Shown: in pieces, positions 1 to 4,630 of the stretch | Position numbering within the stretch: position 1 is the first letter of the stretch | Layout of the letters: each line of letters begins with the position of its first letter | From: Gammaproteobacteria bacterium | Lineage (GTDB): Bacteria; Pseudomonadota; Gammaproteobacteria; DSM-16500 | NCBI GenBank assembly: GCA_021323555.1 | Contig: JAJONP010000143.1 | Coordinates: forward strand, 1-5,039 | DNA: 5,039 bases | Direction of reading: 5' to 3' | Made by a program: the position numbers and the translations under genes | The notes under the pieces: model-generated | Told to the model about the DNA's origin: nothing | The model's database searches: none | The model's input: the letters and a program-made list of their open reading frames with translations, nothing else

Positions 1-113
1 TTAAGCTGGATCAAGCTTTAAAACAACAGTACGCACGAAAATCGAAAAGTTTTGTGGATAAAAAAATAAATAGCGATGAAGCAGCTAACAATAATAGCCA
101 TTTGGCTCGATAA
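1..113 (+). CDS. C-terminal end of an unidentified protein (partial)
   Basis: An open frame enters from the left edge (full codons from base 3) and ends at a TAA at 111-113, giving 36 visible residues, KLDQALKQQYARK near the start and ending NNNSHLAR. The segment is hydrophilic and rich in Lys, Gln, Asn and Ser, like a disordered tail, with no recognisable motif. It is the only clear plus-strand gene end in the left part and it converges on the minus-strand operon, sharing the terminator at 193-217. The codons around 51-62 (Phe-Val-Asp-Lys) contain a perfect DnaA-box word in reverse orientation. The product cannot be named from this tail. A relaxase or other plasmid protein is possible, but nothing here shows it. 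Confidence 0.5.
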   Translation, partial: KLDQALKQQYARKSKSFVDKKINSDEAANNNSHLAR

Positions 114-162
114 GATTTTTTTATTGAAATTTTTGTGAATAGAATTCAGTAAAAAATAATGA

Positions 163-178
163 GTCTATTTTTATAGAC
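163..178. other. small perfect inverted repeat (6-bp stem, T4 loop)
   Basis: GTCTAT and ATAGAC are separated by four T residues. The stem is weak and AT-rich and has no T-run directly after it on either strand. It lies in the convergent intergenic space just before the main terminator and may assist it. It is too weak to call a terminator by itself. Confidence 0.3.
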
Positions 179-192
179 CAATTTATAAAACT

Positions 193-227
193 AAAAAAGG
201 CAGTCGTTAAACTGCCTCCGTTTTTTT
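193..227 (-). terminator. bidirectional rho-independent terminator
   Basis: A 7-bp perfect stem, AGGCAGT (198-204) and ACTGCCT (211-217), encloses a 6-nt loop. On the minus strand the stem is followed at once by six T residues (complement of 193-198), 24 nt after the stop of the 85-residue gene. On the plus strand it is followed by CCG and seven Ts (221-227), so it can also end the partial plus-strand gene. It sits exactly where two convergent genes need a shared terminator. Confidence 0.85.
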
Positions 228-241
228 AATTTTAGCCTAAC

Positions 242-499
242 TTAACCCTTATGCAGTTTATTAACTACATTTTTGAATAGGTTGATAGAAGAATCATTGA
301 GAGTGATCGATTTTTCTAAAAAATCATGTAATACACCAAGATGACCATGTATCGTTACTTTGGGTAGGTCAAGAAAAGTATTCCCAAGAGACACATTTGC
401 AAGATTCTCTATATCGGATAGATTTTCTTTTTGCATCAAAAGGGATTCAATTCCTTCCTTTATTAAGGGGTAAAATTCGTTTACGCTATTATTTGTCAT
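242..499 (-). CDS. 85-residue protein of unknown function
   Basis: I do not recognise this protein. It is a small acidic-to-neutral protein that begins MTNNSVNEFYPL, with no membrane segment or signal peptide and what looks like mostly helical content, including an amphipathic stretch near residues 10-40. The ATG at 497-499 is chosen because GGAG (complement of 508-511) lies 8 nt upstream. The frame stays open to another ATG at 557-559, but that one lies inside a strong hairpin and has no ribosome binding site. It is the last gene of the minus-strand block, 160 bp after the ribbon-helix-helix-like gene, and ends 24 nt before a terminator. Its place in a plasmid maintenance cassette makes an accessory partition, copy-control or toxin/antitoxin role possible, but this is inference only. 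Confidence 0.6.
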   Translation of the reverse strand: MTNNSVNEFYPLIKEGIESLLMQKENLSDIENLANVSLGNTFLDLPKVTIHGHLGVLHDFLEKSITLNDSSINLFKNVVNKLHKG

Positions 500-532
500 A
501 ACTTGATCTCCGATTAGATTGAGTTTTGATTT

Positions 533-575
533 GTACCAAGAGGAGGATGCCTTCCTCATCTTGGTACGCTTTTTT
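533..575 (+). terminator. strong hairpin with T-run, oriented on the plus strand
   Basis: GTACCAAGA (533-541) pairs with TCTTGGTAC (559-567). After one mismatch, GAGGA (543-547) pairs with TCCTC (553-557) around a 5-nt loop, giving 14 bp in all. Two bases later come six Ts (570-575), so it has rho-independent terminator form on the plus strand. No plus-strand gene is seen to need it. On the minus strand it lies in the 5' leader of the 85-residue gene, so it could instead be a leader structure or protein site. Confidence 0.55.
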
Positions 576-609
576 AAAGTTACCAGAACAAAATAACTTT
601 TATGTCTAA

Positions 610-635
610 CAATGTTAATACAATGTTACAACATT
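610..635. promoter_or_regulatory. AATGTTA repeat cluster, candidate operator or centromere-like site
   Basis: CAATGTTA occurs at 610-617 and again at 621-628, 11 bp apart or one helical turn, followed at 630-635 by the inverted copy AACATT. The last two make a palindrome, AATGTT-AC-AACATT. It lies between the ribbon-helix-helix-like gene and the 85-residue gene. Short 7-bp direct and inverted repeats one turn apart are the usual target of ribbon-helix-helix partition or antitoxin proteins (family knowledge). That the neighbouring protein binds here is inference. Confidence 0.4.
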
Positions 636-659
636 ATTTGCATGATGATAGCAATTAAT

Positions 660-935
660 CTATTGACGTAATTTAATGAGATCTATAATTTCATTGACGT
701 CTTTTTTGCTAGCGTCCAGTATAATCAGCTCAATAACGGTTCCCATTGGAATTTTTATAACCGATTTTTTATTAATTTTATCTGTTATTTCATGTAAAGC
801 TTCTATGACCCCAACACGTAATCTAAAGGTTTGAAGTTTCCTTTTTTTTGCTTTTAAGAGATCTATTTTTTCTTTTTTGCTTTCATTTAACATAATTTCT
901 TTCTTTTTTAATGAATTATTATTTATTTTTTCCAA
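660..935 (-). CDS. small lysine-rich DNA-binding-like protein, possible ribbon-helix-helix partition partner
   Basis: This is a 91-residue protein. Residues 1-32 are strongly basic and rich in Lys and Asn. Residues 33-41 (KLQTFRLRV) look like a short beta strand, 42-56 like a first helix, and 62-76 (IPMGTVIELIILDAS) like a second helix, the order of a ribbon-helix-helix DNA-binding fold. The start is a TTG at 933-935, supported by AGGGAG 7 nt upstream; an in-frame ATG 14 codons later has a poorer site. In ParA operons a small protein of this kind is often the centromere-binding partner. The position downstream of parA and the repeat cluster just after the gene (610-635) fit that idea. The fold is judged by eye, so a small nucleoid-type or antitoxin protein is also possible. 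Confidence 0.65.
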   Translation of the reverse strand: MEKINNNSLKKKEIMLNESKKEKIDLLKAKKRKLQTFRLRVGVIEALHEITDKINKKSVIKIPMGTVIELIILDASKKDVNEIIDLIKLRQ

Positions 936-965
936 GATCGCTCTCCCTACTCTGAAAATTTATTG

Positions 966-991
966 ATCTTTAATTAAGATTTATCGATAAA
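966..991. promoter_or_regulatory. two adjoining palindromes upstream of the small DNA-binding gene
   Basis: ATCTT-TAATT-AAGAT (966-980) is directly followed by the 12-bp perfect palindrome TTTATCGATAAA (980-991). They lie 30-56 bp upstream of the TTG start of the minus-strand gene at 660-935, where a promoter or autoregulatory operator would sit. The AT-rich background makes such palindromes less rare than usual. Confidence 0.3.
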
Positions 992-1005
992 ATAATAGCA
1001 TATTC

Positions 1006-1033
1006 ATAATGGTTATTATTAAAAAACCATTAT
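1006..1033 (-). other. 9-bp inverted repeat after the broken gene
   Basis: ATAATGGTT (1006-1014) pairs with AACCATTAT (1025-1033) around a 10-nt loop. It begins 7 nt beyond the TAA stop at 1041-1043 on the minus strand, the position of a terminator, but no T-run follows. It could be a weak terminator, an mRNA-stabilising hairpin or an operator. Confidence 0.35.
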
Positions 1034-1040
1034 TTGAGGA

Positions 1041-1622
1041 TTAGTTTTGAAATGTGTCTTCTTTTTCTATAACGGATTGTATGTAATAATTGAATAGGAC
1101 ACGTTTAATGGGATCAGTTATTCCATAGGATTGATATTCTATTTTTAAGTGACGTGGAAGTATTTTATGCAAAATTTCTTGTTTTTCTTCCTTTGAACGG
1201 GAATCTTCCCAAATAACAAATTTCTCTTCTAACACAACTTGTTTCCTTTGTTCTATTCTTTCTGCCATCAGCTTTATCGTTTTTTCTTGTTCATTACGAT
1301 AGCTTTCAGAAATATAACGATGTCCTGTCCTTAAAATACCCATCAGAAAATTTAATTTACTTGTTTTAATAGACGGTAATTTATTATTTTCTAAATCATA
1401 GTTAAATTCTATCAAAGATTGCTCAACATCAATGGCAGAAATAATATTAAGAACAGCTAATTGTTTTATCTGTGTTTGAGAAAATCCTAATGAAGAGTAA
1501 GGGGTTATATCAAAATTCCATTCGTCAGTTAAGCTAGTAGTAGTTTCTTTTAATTTTAAAAAACTACTACTAGAACCTGTTGGTTCCCTATCTGCTTCCT
1601 TATTGGTTACTAATAGCGGTTA
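1041..1622 (-). pseudogene. frameshifted C-terminal half of the repeat-containing winged-helix protein
   Basis: The frame is open from just after a stop at 1620-1622 to a TAA at 1041-1043. Translation reads LVTNKEADREPTGSSSS, then a region with DEWNFDITPYSSLGFSQTQ, and later a 'NFLMGILRTGHRYI' stretch and an amphipathic helix rich in Glu, Lys and Arg. There is no good start codon with a ribosome binding site before the conserved part (a TTG at 1413-1415 would leave only 124 residues). The sequence continues naturally from the gene at 1600-2277: removing one base from the spacer at about 1614-1619 joins the two into a single protein of about 411 residues. I recall proteins in Legionella plasmids and islands that combine a winged helix, a Ser run and a similar C-terminal region, which supports one broken gene. 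Function of this region is unknown. Programmed +1 frameshifting or a sequencing error are alternatives to a true pseudogene. Confidence 0.7.
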
Positions 1623-2277
1623 CTAATTCGCTTACTAATTGGTTACTAATTGAAGGATTTCTTTTCTCTTTTAATATGGCTTCTCTAATATCTTGAGTAA
1701 TAGAAAAAGAAGAAAAGCCACCCTGGCCTCTCTGCCCCGTTTCTCTTTTTAAAAGACCTTTTTTAATTAATCGTTGAATAGCTGTTTTTACAGTATGAGA
1801 AGTGGTATTTGTTATGCTTCTTAATATTTCATTCGTTATAAACCCTGAAATCAATTTTCCTCTATAAATACAATCTTCGACAATGTAAAAAAGTATTTTT
1901 CTCTGATGCCCACTTATCTTTGAAACAATAGATTCTGTGGTTACTAATCCGCTTACTAATTGGTTACTAATTGGTTCCTTATCGCGGTTACTAATCCGCT
2001 TACTAATTGGTTCCTTATTCGTTTTTGTAATTAAATTATTTTTATAAGATTGGTTACTAATAGATTCCTTATTGATTACCAATTGGTTACTAATATCGGT
2101 TACTAATTGATTACTAATTAATGGTAATTTATTATTAATTTCACCGGGTTTTATTTTCTCTGTGTGTGTTATAGAATATGGCCTATCATCTATTGCTATA
2201 CTAGGGGGTTTTCGGATGATTTTTATTTTTTCACTTCTATCTTTTGTTTTTTTTAGAATTTCATCTAAGCTGGCCAT
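1600..2277 (-). CDS. repeat-rich winged-helix DNA-binding protein, replication/partition-associated (truncated by frameshift)
   Basis: 225 residues are visible before a TAA at 1600-1602. Residues 1-50 are polar and contain IAIDDRPYSITHTEK. Residues 51-118 are a low-complexity linker of ISNQLV, LVT and KEPISN repeats. Residues 122-195 look like a winged helix-turn-helix: helix around GHQRKILFYIVEDCI, helices across ILRSITNTTSHTVKTAIQRL, and a wing at GLLKRETGQRGQGG. After it the repeats resume (ISNQLVSELVTAISNQ) and the frame ends. The ATG at 2275-2277 has AAGGAAGG 7 nt upstream and lies 25 bp after the parA stop, so the two are very likely co-transcribed. The protein is likely a plasmid replication or partition regulator that binds DNA, probably the repeats embedded in its own gene (inference). 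The missing C-terminal half is at 1041-1622. Confidence 0.75.
   Translation of the reverse strand: MASLDEILKKTKDRSEKIKIIRKPPSIAIDDRPYSITHTEKIKPGEINNKLPLISNQLVTDISNQLVINKESISNQSYKNNLITKTNKEPISKRISNRDKEPISNQLVSGLVTTESIVSKISGHQRKILFYIVEDCIYRGKLISGFITNEILRSITNTTSHTVKTAIQRLIKKGLLKRETGQRGQGGFSSFSITQDIREAILKEKRNPSISNQLVSELVTAISNQ
1607..2117 (-). repeat. 13 copies of TTAGTAA in three clusters inside the winged-helix gene (iteron-like)
   Basis: The plus-strand word TTACTAA begins at 1607, 1620, 1632, 1643; 1941, 1953, 1964, 1988, 2000; and 2054, 2087, 2100, 2111. Within clusters the step is mostly 11-13 bp, about one helical turn. Copies are commonly extended to AATTAGTAACCAA. A second word, TTCCTTAT, accompanies the clusters (about 1595, 1974, 2010, 2064). 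Eight copies are read as Ile-Ser-Asn/Lys and five as Leu-Val, so the DNA is alike although the encoded peptides differ. Phased short direct repeats next to replication and partition genes are typical of iterons or centromeres (family knowledge); their role here is inferred. Confidence 0.75.
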
Positions 2278-2302
2278 TTTTAAACCTTCCTTATTTTTAT
2301 GG

Positions 2303-3280
2303 CTATAAGGTTGTTTGTTTAGTATCTTTCCAAAGATTTATACCTAATATTTCTTTTGTAAATTGGTCAATGTCTTCTCTAATAGTGGATTTTTTAGATA
2401 GATCAAAAACAGATTTTGAATCAAATATAGCGTTTCGCATCGAAGCATCAATGCGGCATACGACAGGTAAAATCTTACTAAGCATATCTGTACGTTTTGT
2501 TAATTCGTGCATATAAATAGCGCCAAGGCGTTCTCTTGCATCGTATTTATTCCAGACTATGCGATAATCAAAATTAAGTTTAAAATCTCTTTTTACACGA
2601 TTAAGTTCAGAAATTGTGTAGTCTAATCCGTCCATAGCATAAGGATCAGGATTAATAGGTACTACTATCAAATCTGATGCACAAGTTGCTGCCGTATTTA
2701 TTTTATTAATAGCTGGTGGGCAATCAATGATGATTAAGTCATAATTATTACGAACTGTAGATATAGTGTCTTTCAGTAAATCTTTGAGATTAGTAGAGGA
2801 TTGCGTTAATTCAGTATCTAGCCTTGAATTATTTAAGTTTGAAGGGATGATATGTAAGCTATCAGCTAATTTAACAATGGCATTTTCAATAGGTGTTTTA
2901 TCTCTAAACAAATTAAGCCATACAGGTTTATCCCTAGCTTCAATATTGAATGAGCGTGTTAAATTGGCTTGCTGGTCTAAATCAATAGCAAGCACTCTAG
3001 TGCCATAATGACTTGCTCTGACAGCAAGACAAAAAGACAAAGAAGTTTTTCCAACACCACCTTTTACTATTTGAAAAGAAATAATTGTTTTTGGATATTC
3101 AAATCCTCTTTCTTCAAATAGCTTTCTTATGCCTTCTGATGGGATTATTTTTCTTCGATTATCTGTTAATTCTGTTTGGACATTATGAGTTTTAAGAGCT
3201 TTGTAAACACCTTGAATAGTGATACCACCTAAACAATCAGATAGTTCCCTAGGAGTTATAGCTTGCTTAAATTGTTCCAT
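2303..3280 (-). CDS. parA: ParA-family plasmid partition ATPase
   Basis: This 325-residue protein drives segregation of plasmid copies by ATP-dependent binding to the nucleoid and interaction with a centromere-bound partner. Residues 8-50 look like an N-terminal helix-turn-helix (ITPRELSDCLGGITIQGVYK), as in the longer ParA type that also represses its own operon. The deviant Walker A motif KGGVGKTS is at 73-80 with the signature lysine (Lys74). The switch region AIDLDQQANLT is at 98-108, and the Walker B motif LIIIDCPPA is at 182-190. Length is normal for ParA with an HTH (roughly 300-400). The ATG at 3278-3280 has TGGAG 11 nt upstream. It is the first gene of the block; the winged-helix gene follows after 25 bp. 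No ParB with the usual large HTH domain is seen, so its partner is probably one of the small downstream proteins (inference). Confidence 0.92.
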   Translation of the reverse strand: MEQFKQAITPRELSDCLGGITIQGVYKALKTHNVQTELTDNRRKIIPSEGIRKLFEERGFEYPKTIISFQIVKGGVGKTSLSFCLAVRASHYGTRVLAIDLDQQANLTRSFNIEARDKPVWLNLFRDKTPIENAIVKLADSLHIIPSNLNNSRLDTELTQSSTNLKDLLKDTISTVRNNYDLIIIDCPPAINKINTAATCASDLIVVPINPDPYAMDGLDYTISELNRVKRDFKLNFDYRIVWNKYDARERLGAIYMHELTKRTDMLSKILPVVCRIDASMRNAIFDSKSVFDLSKKSTIREDIDQFTKEILGINLWKDTKQTTL

Positions 3281-3319
3281 AATTTTAAATACTCCATTGC
3301 AGTTTAATATAATTTTGAT

Positions 3320-3350
3320 TTACATATAATAACTGAAACTTACATAATAT
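3320..3350. promoter_or_regulatory. near-direct repeat overlapping the parA promoter
   Basis: TTACATATAAT (3320-3330) and TTACATAATAT (3340-3350) are spaced 20 bp apart, two helical turns, and overlap the proposed -10 and -35 boxes. This is where an autorepressor such as ParA itself would bind. The AT-rich context lowers confidence. Confidence 0.3.
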
Positions 3351-3353
3351 CAA
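3326..3353 (-). promoter_or_regulatory. probable parA promoter
   Basis: On the minus strand TTGATA (complement of 3348-3353) and TATTAT (complement of 3326-3331) are separated by 16 bp, and each differs from the sigma-70 consensus by one base. Transcription would start about 35-40 nt before the parA ATG. Confidence 0.5.
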
Positions 3354-3359
3354 TCGATT

Positions 3360-3517
3360 ATTAAAACTTCTTTTTTATATTGTTATACGTGAAATAGTAC
3401 CGTGGCTGGTTGAGATGAGCTGCTACACCTAAAAGCAGCATTTAATATGTATTAATAAAATACAAATTATATTTATGTGATAAAAATTTAAACAAATATA
3501 AGTGACTTAAATCAAAA
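3360..3517. other. gene-free spacer between parA promoter and intron remnant
   Basis: No open frame or RNA gene is seen. A short hairpin, GCTGCT (3419-3424) with AGCAGC (3434-3439), lies in a GC-richer patch (3400-3440). The rest is very AT-rich and could serve as an unwinding region, but nothing more specific is visible. Confidence 0.3.
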
Positions 3518-4000
3518 GTGCAGGTCGTTAACATTAGGAAAAATGCTACATTCAGTAGTCATGTAAGAAATAGCAAGGCGAAGGTGTCCGGTATGGAGGT
3601 GACGAGAGGCTATTTCAGGCTTAAATGTGGAACTGAGAGATCTGTGGTTCGGTGAGAGAGGAGAAAACCCAAGCAATAAACGCCTAGGGCAAGAATACCG
3701 AGACGAGGGATAGAAACAGAATAGGTTGTAGTAGCGATGAAGTTGTTGTAATGACTAGCGAGCAAATAAACTAAGCTATTCCGCTTTATTTCAGTCTTAA
3801 CCAGTAATGGGAGCAACCTTTTAATAAAGTAAAAAATTTGAGAGATCTAAGCAACTTGTTTTTGAAGCCTATCAACAAGTTCGAAAGAACCGAGGGCGGC
3901 GGGAATTGATGACGTATGGGGCAAAATGTTCCATGAGGAACATAAATCGCAGCTTTATAAACTGTAGGTTCCAGTGGCGAAAGATTAGTCGTGCTGTTGC
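3518..4000 (+). mobile_element. degenerate group II intron, 5' part (ribozyme region plus start of its reverse transcriptase)
   Basis: The stretch from about 3518 (GTGCAGG, near the GUGYG 5' end of group II introns) to about 3806 is purine-rich and GC-richer than its surroundings. It has no convincing ORF and resembles the structured domain I-III RNA of bacterial group II introns, with elements such as AGGTGTCCGG, GGAGAAAACCC and CAAGAATACCGAGACGAGG. It leads directly into a recognisable intron reverse-transcriptase start (3807 onward), which makes the identification firm even though I cannot fold the RNA here. The left part is only about 290 nt, shorter than a full set of domains I-III, so it is probably internally deleted. 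Similarity stops near 4000, and no maturase domain, domain V or domain VI follows on this strand. Confidence 0.7.
3807..4000 (+). pseudogene. N-terminal remnant of a group II intron reverse transcriptase/maturase (LtrA family)
   Basis: From ATG 3807 the frame reads Met-Gly-Ala-Thr-Phe and hits two stops (3822-3827), then reads KKFERSKQLVFEAYQQVRKN (3831-3890), the classic start of group II intron RTs. At about 3894-3896 the frame shifts by one base and continues as AAGIDDVWGKMFHEEHKSQL (3896-3955) then YKL, followed by TAG where intact proteins usually have Trp (YKLWNRMSSG). A short SSG piece (about 3969-3978, frame shifted again) may be the last trace. None of the RT catalytic motifs (FADD-type) remain. 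It encodes no working enzyme. Confidence 0.8.
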
Positions 4001-4042
4001 ATTTAAGCTTTTAATTTTAAAAAATAAAAAATTATTGTAGTC

Positions 4043-4107
4043 TGTTGACCCTTGTAGGCATGTGGGGAAATTGCTTTTTAGTTATTCACATATCCATCAA
4101 GTCAACA
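4043..4107. other. 7-bp inverted repeat enclosing two opposed DnaA-box-like words
   Basis: TGTTGAC (4043-4049) and GTCAACA (4101-4107) flank TGTGGGGAA (4061-4069), a reverse DnaA-box-like word with two mismatches, and TTATTCACA (4082-4090), which fits TTATNCACA. ATTGCT(T/C)TTT is repeated at about 4070 and 4114. The arrangement could be a relic of an origin or of a recombination site. Function is not shown by the sequence. Confidence 0.3.
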
Positions 4108-4140
4108 CACATACATTGCTCTTTCAGGGTAATATTTCAG

Positions 4141-4156
4141 TCTGTCCTATGACAGA
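4141..4156. other. short perfect hairpin TCTGTC-CTAT-GACAGA
   Basis: A 6-bp perfect stem with a 4-nt loop, extendable by flanking TCA/TGA across a small mismatch. A T5 run starts only about 10 nt later on the plus strand, so a weak terminator is possible but not convincing. Confidence 0.3.
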
Positions 4157-4207
4157 AGTGACGGATTTTTAATAAATAACCTTTATTTTCAACGGCTTAA
4201 ACTTTCT

Positions 4208-4257
4208 AAAAAGGTGCGTCACTACCGACATCTCGCGATGTACTGTAGTGACGCACC
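4208..4257 (-). terminator. very strong hairpin with T-run on the minus strand (45-bp near-palindrome)
   Basis: GGTGCGTCACTAC (4213-4225) is perfectly repeated inverted at 4245-4257. Inside it ACATC (4228-4232) pairs with GATGT (4237-4241) around TCGC. On the minus strand the hairpin is followed at once by five Ts (complement of 4208-4212), the form of a rho-independent terminator. The stem is longer and more GC-rich than most terminators, so a cruciform or recombination site is a second reading. No clear minus-strand gene lies just upstream, so any transcript it ends would be a small RNA or a lost gene. Confidence 0.6.
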
Positions 4258-4339
4258 CTGTGCGTCATGGCATTTCATTAGGAGGGACTCGTCCTTTTCA
4301 CTAACTTAACAAGGAGTTCGAAGGTATGCGAATGAACAT

Positions 4340-4492
4340 ATGAATTTATTCAATACACAAAAAGAACGAGTCATCACAAAGTTTACAGCAAGGCATAGCG
4401 TTCTTGCAAAACATTCTATTCAAATTTCTAAAAATTTTTGTATGCTATTTGCGATGACTCATTTCCTTTTGCTAGCATCAGGTGACAAGTAA
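4340..4492 (+). CDS. candidate 50-residue small protein, with possible 5-codon leader
   Basis: The ORF starts ATG 4340 and ends TAA 4490-4492. It reads MNLFNTQKERVITK at the start and has a hydrophobic C-terminal stretch, CMLFAMTHFLLLASG (34-48), that could touch a membrane. Upstream, AAGGAG (4311-4316) stands 9 nt before an ATG (4326) that opens a tiny frame, MRMNI, whose TGA overlaps the ATG at 4340, as in translational coupling. A plus-strand terminator follows at 4550-4576. I do not recognise the protein. The same DNA forms imperfect hairpins and an opposing 66-codon frame exists, so this may be a non-coding RNA instead. Confidence 0.3.
   Translation: MNLFNTQKERVITKFTARHSVLAKHSIQISKNFCMLFAMTHFLLLASGDK
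4368..4460. repeat. imperfect 13-bp inverted repeat
   Basis: GAGTCATCACAAA (4368-4380) and TTTGCGATGACTC (4448-4460) pair with a single mismatch. GCATA (about 4393) and TATGC (4441-4445) can pair inside it. ACGAGTC (4366-4372) can alternatively pair with GACTCGT at 4286-4292, so two exclusive folds are possible on one transcript. Confidence 0.45.
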
Positions 4493-4549
4493 ATCTGTTG
4501 CATAAAGCTGGTGCGTACTCTTTGGTGCGTGATTTCCTCGTAGTCCAGC

Positions 4550-4576
4550 CTCGCTGTGCCTTAGCGAGCTTTTTTT
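4550..4576 (+). terminator. rho-independent terminator on the plus strand
   Basis: CTCGCT (4550-4555) pairs with AGCGAG (4563-4568) around a 7-nt loop, followed after one C by seven Ts (4570-4576). It lies 58 nt after the candidate small ORF. It overlaps a longer inverted repeat, CGCTGTGCCT (4552-4561) with AGGCACAGCG (4582-4591), which places the T-run in its loop and would prevent this hairpin from forming. Confidence 0.6.
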
Positions 4577-4630
4577 GAGCCAGGCACAGCGTGGCCTTGA
4601 TGCGATCATTTTTCATTAGCTGTGACACAA

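Noticed and set aside
53..61. Perfect DnaA box as part of an origin
   Set aside because: A single copy in a coding end with no cluster of boxes; one chance match in 5 kb on two strands is not surprising.
500..559. 20-codon N-terminal extension of the 85-residue gene to ATG 557-559
   Set aside because: The upstream ATG is inside a 14-bp hairpin and has no ribosome binding site, while the internal ATG has GGAG 8 nt away.
1607..2117. CRISPR array
   Set aside because: Repeats are only 7-13 bp, irregularly grouped, with no constant-length unique spacers, and are inside a coding frame.
2244..2516. 90-codon plus-strand open frame
   Set aside because: It is a shadow antisense to the start of the winged-helix gene and the end of parA.
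2766..3008. 80-codon plus-strand open frame
   Set aside because: It lies wholly antisense to parA, whose motifs are certain.
3400..3440. tRNA-like patch
   Set aside because: The GC-rich patch has one 6-bp hairpin but no cloverleaf, T-arm motif or acceptor pairing.
3610..3816. 68-codon minus-strand open frame
   Set aside because: It is antisense to the group II intron ribozyme region, with no ribosome binding site and no domain.
4428..4628. 66-codon minus-strand open frame
   Set aside because: It starts with GTG without a ribosome binding site, runs across two strong inverted repeats, and its Lys/Arg-rich product resembles nothing I know. It is best explained as a by-product of the structured region, though the strand of any real gene here is not settled.
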